A DNA stretch of 64,000 bases, taken from the NCBI RefSeq assembly GCF_900107125.1, contig NZ_FNOU01000009.1, forward strand, positions 31,043 through 95,042. Direction: 5' to 3'. How positions within the stretch are numbered: the first letter of the stretch is position 1; every line of letters starts with the position of its first letter. The translations under genes and the position numbers were made by a program. The notes beneath the pieces were generated by a model. That model did no database searches. It was not told where the DNA came from and saw only the letters and a list, made by a program, of their open reading frames with translations. Positions 25,341-33,203 of this stretch are shown here, piece after piece. Source of the stretch: Eubacterium barkeri. Its GTDB lineage: Bacteria > Bacillota > Clostridia > Eubacteriales > Eubacteriaceae.

Positions 25341-25631
25341 AATATAAACCCAAATAAACCGTCGAATAAGGGTAAGTAAGTCGGACCGGAAAGGTTAAAG
25401 AGAGCTGCCGCTTGGTGAAAGGCAGTACCCCACCACCGACCCAATGGCCTTATGAGGGCAGGAAAGAAAGGTAAGTATTTCCTGACGGGATCTCCACCTG
25501 TTATAAAGGGAGCGCATATGATGGTATGCGGAGCAAGCGGGCGCATGTGCGCCAACCCAGGGTGGTACCGCAGAATCAATGATAATCTGTCCCTCGGATC
25601 CGTAAGGATTCGGGGGATATCGTGTTTTTTG
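25341..25631 (+). promoter_or_regulatory. T-box leader controlling a TrpXYZ-type transporter
   Basis: tRNA-sensing leader. Stem I base TAAGG pairs with CCTTA, the AGTA loop-E strand is at about 25374, and the AGAGAG and TTGGTGAAAGGC apical elements follow. The specifier loop reads CCAATGG directly before CCTTA, giving UGG (Trp, 25445-25447) or AUG (Met, 25444-25446). The T-box AGGGTGGTACCGC is at 25559-25571, and the terminator is CCCTCGGATCC-GTAA-GGATTCGGGGG (25591-25616) with T6 at 25625-25630. Uncharged tRNA should allow transporter expression. The variable T-box base is U, expecting A73, which does not fit the usual G73 of tRNA-Trp. Confidence 0.93.
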
Positions 25632-25663
25632 GGAAAAATAATAGAAACGAAAGAGGTCAAACA

Positions 25664-26671
25664 ATGAATCGGTTTATGAAAAAAGCAGCACTATCTGTAG
25701 CAGCATTACTCGTACTCGGTGGGGTGGCCACCGGTTGTAGCGGTGGCAGCACCGGGGGAAGCAGCGAAGGGAAAACCACCGTTGGCATCATTCAATACGC
25801 CTCCCATCCCTCCCTGGACAATTGCACCGAGGGCTTTAAGGAGGGCCTTAAAGAAGGGGGCTATACTGAAGGGGATAATCTGACCATTGACTTTCAGAAT
25901 GCCCAGAACGATAATGCCAATGCGGAAACTATCGCTAAGAATATGGTCTCTAAAAAGTACAATCTGATCTGCGGGGTGGCTACGCCAGCAGCCATGGCCG
26001 CCTACTCCGCTGCCAAGGGATCGGATATTCCCACGGTGTTTACGGCAGTGTCCGATCCGGTATCCGCAGGTCTGGTGAAAAGCCTGGCCAAGCCGGAAAA
26101 CAACGCCACTGGTTCTTCAGATGTTCTGCCCCTGGAGGCCCAAATCAAGATGATCCGTGCCTTCCTTCCGAGCGCCAAGAAAATCGGGATTTTGTACACT
26201 ACCAGCGAACCTAACTCCGTTTCCCAGCTGGAAAAATTCAAGGAAATCGCACCGGCCTATGGCTTTGAGGTTGAAGCCCTGGGGGTGACCAATGCCTCGG
26301 AGGTAGCGGCGGGGGCAGCGACCCTGGTCTCTAAAAAGGTGGACTGCTTCAATAATTTTACAGATAACAACGTGGTGGATAATCTGACCACAGTCCTCAA
26401 TGCCGCTGATGGTGCCGGGATTCCGGTCTTTGGATCGGAAGAAGAACAGGTGAAAAATGGCTGTCTGGCCTCTGAAGGGATTGACTATGTGGCCCTGGGT
26501 AAAGAAACTGGAAAAATGGCGGCTAAGATTTTAAAGGGTGAAGCCAAGGCCTCTGAAATGCCCGTGTACCAGGCAGAGACTTTTGCGCCGGTGTATAACA
26601 AGACAGTCATGGAAAAACTGGGGTTAACCCTTCCCGCAGACCTGTCCACAGCCACAAACATCAGCAAATAA
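25664..26671 (+). CDS. ABC transporter substrate-binding lipoprotein, TrpX-like
   Basis: 335-residue lipoprotein with signal peptide (MNRFMKKAALSVAALLVLGG) and lipobox VATGC, so it is anchored outside the membrane. The body (TVGIIQYASHPSLDNCTEGFKEGL; GVATPAAMAAYSAAK; AVSDPVSAGLV) matches the ABC_sub_bind family whose T-box-regulated members are predicted amino acid transporters (TrpX). Start chosen by AGAGG eight bases upstream; the longer frame begins inside the terminator. Substrate is likely tryptophan or another amino acid, to be decided by the T-box specifier. Confidence 0.92.
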   Translation: MNRFMKKAALSVAALLVLGGVATGCSGGSTGGSSEGKTTVGIIQYASHPSLDNCTEGFKEGLKEGGYTEGDNLTIDFQNAQNDNANAETIAKNMVSKKYNLICGVATPAAMAAYSAAKGSDIPTVFTAVSDPVSAGLVKSLAKPENNATGSSDVLPLEAQIKMIRAFLPSAKKIGILYTTSEPNSVSQLEKFKEIAPAYGFEVEALGVTNASEVAAGAATLVSKKVDCFNNFTDNNVVDNLTTVLNAADGAGIPVFGSEEEQVKNGCLASEGIDYVALGKETGKMAAKILKGEAKASEMPVYQAETFAPVYNKTVMEKLGLTLPADLSTATNISK

Positions 26672-26704
26672 TTACAACTATGAATAAGGAGTGATGGAAT
26701 CATT

Positions 26705-27592
26705 ATGGATATCATCAGCGGTTTGGTCATTAATGTATTAGAAGAGGGCTTTATCTATGGCGTCATGGCCATGGGGGTCTATATTACCTACACGGTATTG
26801 GGGTTTCCCGATTTGTCCGTGGATGGGACCTTCCCCCTGGGCATGTGCGCCGCCGCCGTCCTCATCACCCTGGGGGTGAACCCCTGGGTGGCCTGTATCC
26901 TCGCCTTTATCGCCGGAGCAGCCGCTGGCTGCGTCACCGGCTTTCTCAACGTGCGCCTGGGGATTACAGATTTGCTCTCCGGCATCCTGGTGATGACAGG
27001 GCTATGGAGTGTAAATCTGGCCCTCACCGGGGGCTCGGCAGTGATGCCCTTTTTTGATATGCCGACCATTTTTACAACCGGTTTAGGGCGTCTGATGGGC
27101 AGTGATTTAGCGGTTATTTTGACGGCAGGGCTTTTGTGTATCGCCGTGAAGCTAATCATGGATGTCTACCTGAAAACCAAGTCTGGGATGCTCCTGCGGG
27201 CGGCTGGGGATAATCCCACCTATGTGATTTCCCTGGGGAAGGACCCCGGGAAAATGAAGATCATCGGGCTGGCCATCGGCAATGGCTGTACGGCCCTGTC
27301 GGGCTGCATTTTTGCCCAGCAAACCGAGTCCGCCAATGTGGCGGCGGGTACCGGCATGGTGGTCATGGCCCTGGCTTCCGTTATCATTGGGATTAATCTC
27401 TTCAAAAAGGTGAAATTGATCAAACCCACCCTGGCCGTTGTTCTAGGGGCCATGATTTACAAAGCCTGTCTGACCCTGGCCATGCAGTTGGGGTTACCAA
27501 CCAATTATCTCAAACTGCTGATGGCGGTGATCTTCACCATCGCCCTGGTGGCTAATAATCGATTCAGCGGAAGGGGAAAAGCCAATGCCTGA
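26705..27592 (+). CDS. ABC transporter permease, TrpY-like
   Basis: 295-residue permease of the branched-chain/ribose type (BPD_transp_2), about eight to nine helices, with DLSVDGTFPLG, GLWSVNLALTGG and the EAA-like RAAGDNPTYVISLGKDPGKMKIIGLAIGNG coupling loop for the ATPase. Start has AAGGAG upstream. The next gene overlaps its end by eight bases. One permease gene implies a homodimeric channel. Confidence 0.92.
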   Translation: MDIISGLVINVLEEGFIYGVMAMGVYITYTVLGFPDLSVDGTFPLGMCAAAVLITLGVNPWVACILAFIAGAAAGCVTGFLNVRLGITDLLSGILVMTGLWSVNLALTGGSAVMPFFDMPTIFTTGLGRLMGSDLAVILTAGLLCIAVKLIMDVYLKTKSGMLLRAAGDNPTYVISLGKDPGKMKIIGLAIGNGCTALSGCIFAQQTESANVAAGTGMVVMALASVIIGINLFKKVKLIKPTLAVVLGAMIYKACLTLAMQLGLPTNYLKLLMAVIFTIALVANNRFSGRGKANA

Positions 27593-28385
27593 ACACATCA
27601 CACCCCGTATTGCAATGGAGCATATTCATAAAACCTTTAATCCTGGCTCGGTCAATGAGGTGACGGTTTTTGATGACTTTAACCTGACCATCCCCCATGG
27701 CCAATTTGTCACTGTGGTGGGCTCCAACGGTTCGGGAAAAACCACCATGCTCAATCTGCTCTGTGGCAGTATTCCCGTGGATTCCGGAAAGATGATCGTG
27801 GACGGTGTCGATATCACCAACATCCCGGAATATAAGCGTTCGACCACCATTGGGCGGGTTTACCAGGACCCATCCAAGGGAACCTGCGCCTCGATGACCA
27901 TTTTAGAAAACATGGCCTTGGCGGATAACAAGGGCAAGGGCTTCGGCCTGGGCCTGGGGGTGGATAAACGCCGGAAGGATTTCTATCGCAGCCAGCTGAC
28001 ACTGCTGGGGATGGGGTTAGAGGATAAACTGGCCGTCAGCGTCGGAGCCCTCTCCGGTGGGCAGCGCCAGGCCCTGGCTCTGCTCTTAGCCACCATGACC
28101 CCCCTGGACCTCCTCATCCTCGATGAGCACACCGCCGCCCTGGACCCTGCCTCCAGTGAGACCGTCATGGCTCTGACCGACCGCTTTGTAAAGGAAAAGG
28201 GTCTCACCACCCTCATGGTCACCCACAACCTGAAATTTGCCGTCAACTATGGCAACCGCCTGCTCATGATGTACCGTGGACAGGCGATTCTCGACCTCTT
28301 TGGCGAAGCCCGAAGGAATGTTTCCGTCAAGGACCTGACCGATAAATTCACAAGCATTAGCATTGAAGATGGCAATAATATGTAA
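27585..28385 (+). CDS. ABC transporter ATP-binding protein, TrpZ-like
   Basis: 266-residue importer ATPase. Walker A GSNGSGKT (about 46-53), Q-loop YQDPSKGTC, signature LSGGQRQALAL, Walker B LLILDEHTAALDP and switch His in MVTHN. The Walker B region reads DEH where most have DEP, a feature seen in this transporter subfamily. Overlaps the permease gene by eight bases and completes the T-box operon. No terminator is evident behind it. Confidence 0.93.
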   Translation: MPEHITPRIAMEHIHKTFNPGSVNEVTVFDDFNLTIPHGQFVTVVGSNGSGKTTMLNLLCGSIPVDSGKMIVDGVDITNIPEYKRSTTIGRVYQDPSKGTCASMTILENMALADNKGKGFGLGLGVDKRRKDFYRSQLTLLGMGLEDKLAVSVGALSGGQRQALALLLATMTPLDLLILDEHTAALDPASSETVMALTDRFVKEKGLTTLMVTHNLKFAVNYGNRLLMMYRGQAILDLFGEARRNVSVKDLTDKFTSISIEDGNNM

Positions 28386-28411
28386 CCTGCCTTAAAACCC
28401 CCTGGCAGTCC

Positions 28412-28440
28412 TTGACCCTATGGTATAAATGCTTTACAAT
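28412..28440 (+). promoter_or_regulatory. Promoter of the lipoprotein gene
   Basis: TTGACC (28412-28417) and TACAAT (28435-28440) with 17-base spacing, 31 bases before the start codon. Confidence 0.7.
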
Positions 28441-28471
28441 GAGAAAAAGACACAATGAGGAGGGGAAACCC

Positions 28472-28951
28472 ATGAAAAAGATTAAAATGGCGCTGACCTT
28501 TTTTTTGGCCGGGCTGTGTATGTTGGTTTTGGCAGGCTGCGGGGAACCGGAAACAAAAGAAGGGACCAATGCGGCAGCCTTCACAGTCATAACCAATGAA
28601 AAGGGATATGAGGTAACAGACTTAACCGCCAATCTTCAGGAAGAGGGACTGCTGACCGCTTTAAAGGCACAGAAGAAAGATTCCCAGAGCATCACCCTTC
28701 GGTTTTACGATTTCCAGACCGAGGATCAGGCCAAAAGCTATTACGATACCCTGGTCAAGGGTTATGGAACGGAAAATCCCAGTAAAGAGAAGACCACTGA
28801 GGGTCAAAATTACACGACCTATCGGGCGGAGTTCAGTCAAATGAATAATGAAGTCATCCTCAGTCGGGTGAATCACAGCATTGTCTATATTATTGGGGAT
28901 ATGGGGGATGATATTTCAGAGGATCAGCTGGCCAAGGACCTGGGTGTTTAA
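28472..28951 (+). CDS. Putative lipoprotein, unknown function
   Basis: 159-residue exported protein: lysine-rich start, hydrophobic core and lipobox LVLAGC with Cys near residue 24. The mature part is acidic and hydrophilic (ITLRFYDFQTEDQAKSYYDTLVKGYG), consistent with a small alpha/beta sensor-like domain, and ends in an acidic segment (GDMGDDISEDQLAKDLGV). Ribosome site GAGGAGGGG. It has its own promoter and stands apart from the ABC operon. No family recognised. Confidence 0.8.
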   Translation: MKKIKMALTFFLAGLCMLVLAGCGEPETKEGTNAAAFTVITNEKGYEVTDLTANLQEEGLLTALKAQKKDSQSITLRFYDFQTEDQAKSYYDTLVKGYGTENPSKEKTTEGQNYTTYRAEFSQMNNEVILSRVNHSIVYIIGDMGDDISEDQLAKDLGV

Positions 28952-28980
28952 TCAATACAAGAATTTATTCTTTTTTCCCC

Positions 28981-29009
28981 TTGAGGGGATGGTCAGGAAT
29001 GACTATACT
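28981..29009 (+). promoter_or_regulatory. Promoter of the methyltransferase gene
   Basis: TTGAGG (28981-28986) and TATACT (29004-29009), 17-base spacer. The leader then holds a small TCGCTG/CAGCGA hairpin ending just ahead of the ribosome site. Confidence 0.6.
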
Positions 29010-29074
29010 GAATAGAGAGAATAAACAGGGATGACAAAGGAGTCGCTGGGAATTAAACAGCGAGGTGACAGTTG

Positions 29075-29785
29075 ATGAAACAATTGAAAAAAGAGCTTTC
29101 AATGCGGCACGGTGGACGGGTATTGGATATTGCGACCCGTTATGGTGAATTCGCCTTTAAATTAAAGGATGGATTACGGGATTATACAATGATCCTGGCA
29201 GTGGATTGTGACGAACAGACCATTGCAGAGGCCAAGGAAAAACATCATGACGATGACATCTGTTTTGAAGTGATGGATGGTGGACATCTGGATTTGCCGG
29301 AGAATAGTATGGATACCGTGTGCTTGTCCAATTCCATGCACCATGTGGAGGATGTCGAGCGTGTGTTTTCGGAAATGCTGCGGGTGTTAAAACCCGGGGG
29401 AACCTTCATCGTCAATGAAATGCCCTGTGATGGCCAGGAGGGTCCCCGGAAAACCCATGTCGCACTACATCATTTAGGCGGCGAAATTGATACCATTTTG
29501 GGACAGCATCATGGGGCGACCTGGCCAAAAGCTGACATTATTCGAGGCGTAGAGGCCCTGGGTCTAGACAATTTGATGATTTTTGAAGACGAGGAAACGG
29601 ATTCCATTTGGGATGAGAAACTCCAGGCCAAGGCCGCAAAGATTTCTGACAAGGTTGAAAAGGTGAAGGATCATCCCCAATATCTGGAATTTAAGAAACG
29701 CGCAGCAGAGATTGAAGCCATGGCGAAAAACAATGGAATAAAACGCTGCAGACAATTAGTGCTTATTGGTGAAAAAAGCAAATAA
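29075..29785 (+). CDS. Class I SAM-dependent methyltransferase
   Basis: 236-residue Rossmann methyltransferase. Motif I VLDIATRYGEFAFKL (variant of DxGxGxG: only one glycine position is kept), motif II ILAVDCDEQTI, motif III FEVMDGGHLDLPENS and motif IV DTVCLSNSMHHV match the Methyltransf_11 type. Start at ATG 29075, one codon after a TTG, behind GCGAGGTGAC. The acceptor is unknown. The degenerate motif I may weaken SAM binding. A terminator follows. Confidence 0.83.
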   Translation: MKQLKKELSMRHGGRVLDIATRYGEFAFKLKDGLRDYTMILAVDCDEQTIAEAKEKHHDDDICFEVMDGGHLDLPENSMDTVCLSNSMHHVEDVERVFSEMLRVLKPGGTFIVNEMPCDGQEGPRKTHVALHHLGGEIDTILGQHHGATWPKADIIRGVEALGLDNLMIFEDEETDSIWDEKLQAKAAKISDKVEKVKDHPQYLEFKKRAAEIEAMAKNNGIKRCRQLVLIGEKSK

Positions 29786-29794
29786 GGTTGGATC

Positions 29795-29827
29795 AAAGCC
29801 CCCGAAAGGTCATATTTCGGGGGCTTT
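29795..29827. terminator. Terminator after the methyltransferase
   Basis: AAAGCCCCCGAAA / TTTCGGGGGCTTTT, a 13-bp perfect stem with a seven-base loop, T run on the plus strand and A run on the other. Confidence 0.92.
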
Positions 29828-29857
29828 TGTGGAAAATCAACAGGAGGTTGACGCAGT

Positions 29858-31699
29858 ATGGAAGCACACATCATCATCTACTTTACAACAGACCTCCATG
29901 GCGTATTCCGAGGAAATGGCAGCCATGCCATTGGCATGGCCCACATTGGAGGATTGAAACACTACCATCCTGAGGCTCTGTTGGTGGATGCCGGGGATGC
30001 CACCCAAGGGGGGCTTTTAAGCCGTCTGAGTGCCGGAAAGGATATGATCGCTATGATGAATGCCGCCCATTACGATGTGGCGGCTGTGGGGAATCATGAT
30101 TTTGATTATGGCTATGGGTATCTGGTAGAGAATGCACGATACGCCCACTTCCCTCTACTGTCGGCTAACGGACAACGTTATGGACGGGGAATCCTTGAGG
30201 GAGAGACATACCATCATGGGCAGTGCATTAATAATGGCAGAACCGCCGTGTTTACCCGCTGTGGGAAACGCATCGGTTTTTTTAGTGTGGGAACGCCGGA
30301 TCTTTTTCCCCAAAGCTGCCAGGGATATCCCGGGGAACAGGGTGGCATCACCATCATGCCCCCCATCCCCGCAGCCAGGGAATGTGTGGCGGCCCTTAAG
30401 GCCCAGGGGGCAGATTTTATCATTGCTCTGGCCCATTTGGGAAACGATGCCTCGGTGGGCCTTTCTGATTCCAGTAATGGTCTGGCCGAGGCCATGGCGG
30501 GTTTGGGATTGGATGTTATTATTGATGGTCACAGCCACGCCAATGAATCGGGCCGGTGGGTGGGGGATACCCTTATCGTTCAAAGCGGCAGCTATGCCAG
30601 CCGTGTGGGGAGGCTGACCATCAATCCCATTACCCGGGAGATGACCAGTATCCTGCTGCGTCCCCAGGAGATTCGGGGAATGGTCGATCCTGATGAGAAT
30701 GTCCTCCGGGTCCGTGCAGCCCTGGAGAATCGCTACAAGGATGTGATGGACAACCAGACCCTGAAACTGCCCCATACCCTTTGGGGCGGAACGGTAGAGG
30801 GCGTGAATGTTGGCCGCCTGACGGAGACCAGTCTCGGAGATGCTGTGGCCGATGCCATGGCCCTGGCCGCTAAAAAACGGTTTGGGGACCAGGGGCTGCC
30901 CATTATTGCCATGCAAAATGGCGGCGGAATCCGAACCCGCCTATGCCGGGGGAATATTACCCGGGAAAATAGCATTCGGGTCCTTCCCTTTGACAATAAA
31001 CTCTATTTTGCACGGATAACCCCAGCTGTCCTGTACAAGGCCATGGAGAATGGTGTTTCTCGAATTCTGGGACAGGACCCTTACACGGGGCGGCTCCAGG
31101 GAGCGGCAGGCCGTTTCCCCCAAATATCGGGATTCACCCTGGATTATGATCCGGATGCCCCAGGTGGTCAAAGGGTTCGTGCCATCACGTTAGAGGGAGA
31201 AGAGACCCCCTTAGATCCCCAGGATAGGACCCGTGTCATTGTCATTGCCCTGGATGAGGCTAAAATCATCGGGGGCGATGATTATACCATGCTCATGGGT
31301 TTAGAGGATTTGGGTGAAACCAGCGAGCTGGAACCGGCACTGTGGCATTACCTGAAGCATTATTCCAAGTCAGCCAGGGATTGGAGGCCAAGGATTCGGA
31401 CCGTGGGGCAGTATCAGCCCAGTCCCTACGATGCCACCCTGAGAGTTATGTGGGGTGGAAAGCCCTATAGTGGTGAGATGACCTATCGTGTTGACGATGG
31501 TCCCATCAAAACGGTGCGATCTGAGGCAGGAAAGTGCAAACTGCCATCGCTCTCCCCCGGGGCCCACACCATCACCCTCATGGGAATGGACATTCTGGTG
31601 GATAATTATGCAGGACTTGGCAGTGTGGAAAACCCCGTCCCCGTAGTTGTACTGGATGCCAACCTTGAAGAAAGCACCACCCGATGTTATAATGATTAG
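29858..31699 (+). CDS. 5'-nucleotidase / 2',3'-cyclic phosphodiesterase-like metallophosphatase
   Basis: 613-residue UshA/YfkN-type enzyme. Metal motifs: TTDLHGVF (Asp12, His14), VDAGDATQGG, GNHDFDYG (about 73-80), ALAHLGND and DGHSHA. The 5'-nucleotidase C-terminal domain follows (MQNGGGIR; IRVLPFDNKL; GGDDYTML). The last 100 residues look like an Ig-like beta-domain (YRVDDGPIKTV; LSPGAHTITLMG). Unlike most relatives it has no signal peptide with this start, which is well supported by CAGGAGG, so it should be cytoplasmic. Hydrolyses nucleotides or related phosphoesters. Confidence 0.88.
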   Translation: MEAHIIIYFTTDLHGVFRGNGSHAIGMAHIGGLKHYHPEALLVDAGDATQGGLLSRLSAGKDMIAMMNAAHYDVAAVGNHDFDYGYGYLVENARYAHFPLLSANGQRYGRGILEGETYHHGQCINNGRTAVFTRCGKRIGFFSVGTPDLFPQSCQGYPGEQGGITIMPPIPAARECVAALKAQGADFIIALAHLGNDASVGLSDSSNGLAEAMAGLGLDVIIDGHSHANESGRWVGDTLIVQSGSYASRVGRLTINPITREMTSILLRPQEIRGMVDPDENVLRVRAALENRYKDVMDNQTLKLPHTLWGGTVEGVNVGRLTETSLGDAVADAMALAAKKRFGDQGLPIIAMQNGGGIRTRLCRGNITRENSIRVLPFDNKLYFARITPAVLYKAMENGVSRILGQDPYTGRLQGAAGRFPQISGFTLDYDPDAPGGQRVRAITLEGEETPLDPQDRTRVIVIALDEAKIIGGDDYTMLMGLEDLGETSELEPALWHYLKHYSKSARDWRPRIRTVGQYQPSPYDATLRVMWGGKPYSGEMTYRVDDGPIKTVRSEAGKCKLPSLSPGAHTITLMGMDILVDNYAGLGSVENPVPVVVLDANLEESTTRCYND

Positions 31700-31803
31700 T
31701 ATGAATTTTCAAAAATAAAGCTTGGGTATCTTACTTCCCAGCACCTTGGTCCGATAGGCTATGTAGGCTTTGACTTTAGGTCGATGGGGGGAGGAGGAAA
31801 AGA

Positions 31804-32703
31804 ATGAATAAGTCAGCAGGACTCAGTGTCCTTCTAGCGGCCAGTTTTTGGGGGATTATCGGCGTTTTTGTCAATACCCTGACGGCCATGGGATTTACCA
31901 ATAGTGAAATTATATTTGTCCGGGCCATTATGACGACGCTTTGTATCTTTGGGTGGCTTTTTATCAAAGACCGGGAGGCGATTCCCATTAAAGTAAAGGA
32001 CCTGTGGATCTTTATGGGAATGGGGATTTTGAGTTTTGTGTGCTTTAATCTCTGCTACCTTCAGTGTATTGCCATCACGGGGATGTCTGTGGCGGCGGTG
32101 TTACTGTACACCTCCCCTATTTTCGTTATGCTGTTTTCCATCGTGCTCTTCAAGGAAAGGATGACCCGAGGGAAGGGCATTGCCCTGCTTCTGGCCTTTG
32201 GAGGCTGTGTTTTAGTGACAGGGATTATCGGTGATAATGGCCAAACCCTGACTTTAACAGGCATTCTGCTGGGGCTGGGCTCCGGACTGGGGTATTCTCT
32301 GTATACGGTTTTTGGACACTACGGGGTTGCCCGTTACAACTCACTTTCAGTGACTGCCTGGGCTTTTCTTTTCGGAACCCTGGGTATTTTACCCTTTGTG
32401 GACTTTGGACATATGCTGATGGTTATGGCGAATAGTCCCTTGGCTCTGGCCCTGATTCTCCTTTGTGGTTTGGTAACCAATGTGCTGCCTTATATCTGTT
32501 ACACCTATGGACTGGCCAAGATGGAAGGGAGTAAGGCTGCTATCCTTGCCTGTCTGGAACCCGTGGTGGCCACCATCGTGGGTGTACTGGTCTACGGTGA
32601 GCCCATTACGTTAACCGGGACCCTGGGGATTGTCCTGGTCATTGGTGCAGTCGGTGTCCTCAATCGGGATTTTGGTCAGAAGGATGTGCCGGAGAAGGAT
32701 TGA
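31804..32703 (+). CDS. EamA-family (DMT) membrane transporter
   Basis: 299-residue permease with ten predicted helices in two EamA repeats; GKGIALLLAFGGCVLVTG ends the first repeat and EPITLTGTLGIVLVIGAVGV the second. Probably exports or imports a small metabolite such as an amino acid. Start follows GGGAGGAGG. An AGAGCC/GGCTCT hairpin directly follows the stop, and then the repeat element copy B begins. Confidence 0.9.
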   Translation: MNKSAGLSVLLAASFWGIIGVFVNTLTAMGFTNSEIIFVRAIMTTLCIFGWLFIKDREAIPIKVKDLWIFMGMGILSFVCFNLCYLQCIAITGMSVAAVLLYTSPIFVMLFSIVLFKERMTRGKGIALLLAFGGCVLVTGIIGDNGQTLTLTGILLGLGSGLGYSLYTVFGHYGVARYNSLSVTAWAFLFGTLGILPFVDFGHMLMVMANSPLALALILLCGLVTNVLPYICYTYGLAKMEGSKAAILACLEPVVATIVGVLVYGEPITLTGTLGIVLVIGAVGVLNRDFGQKDVPEKD

Positions 32704-32715
32704 AAGAGCCAATTT

Positions 32716-33060
32716 GGCTCTCAAAGTGAAGACAAAGTGGTGTAGCACGGTCAGGGGGAGGATAAAAAAGATTCACCCCGGACCCAGCAGTCGCTTGTTG
32801 CCAATCGCCTTTGGCTCTTGGACAAGCGTTGCATGGGTGCTATGTCCCAAATCAAAGATTTGGACAGCACCGCAAGGCGCTGATGAACAAAGGGAAAGCC
32901 CTCAGTCGTCAATGCGCAAAACCTTCGGTTTTGATGGGGTTTAAGGCAGGTTTGCTTTCTTAATTTGATAAAAACCCAAAAGCTCCTGCCCGCAGGGGCA
33001 ACCGGGGTTCTCGTATTTTTATCATCACCCTTCCCTTAGTTTGTCTATGCTCTGAGAGCC
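32716..33060 (+). repeat. Dispersed inverted-repeat element, 345-bp copy B with extra internal segment
   Basis: Same family as 16492-16739 (opposite orientation) and 3861-3934. Ends are inverted: GGCTCTCAAAGTGAAGACAAA and its imperfect complement at the right (about 17 of 21 match). Relative to copy A it contains roughly 90 additional bases (about 32786-32873) between GGACCC and CGCTGATG; these fold into two hairpins, GCTTGT...ACAAGC and GGTGCTATGTCC...GGACAGCACC. The rest of the 500-base gap between the permease gene and amrS holds terminator-like hairpins and the amrS leader. No coding frame is convincing. Confidence 0.87.
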
Positions 33061-33078
33061 CATGTGGCTCTTTTTTTA
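33055..33078 (+). terminator. Terminator at the right edge of repeat copy B
   Basis: AGAGCC-CATGT-GGCTCT followed by T7. The same hairpin sequence with another loop (AATTT) and no T run occurs at the left edge of the element (32705-32721), as if the element had entered the terminator of the upstream gene. Confidence 0.8.
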
Positions 33079-33203
33079 TGAAGAAACGATAAAATTTTGT
33101 GATTGAAAACAATTAAAGGGTAAATTATGGTGTTGTTAATACTTATCTGATATAATGATTAAAAATATTGAAGGATTATTATCAGAAAAAGGAGGGGATC
33201 ACC

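Noticed and set aside
28383..28402. Fragment AACCTGCCTTAAAACCCC resembling part of the repeat family
   Set aside because: Only about 17 bases match with an indel and there are no element ends nearby; chance or too short to call.
32630..32944. Open frame running through repeat copy B
   Set aside because: It starts within the permease gene in another frame and follows repeat hairpins; copy A does not preserve it.
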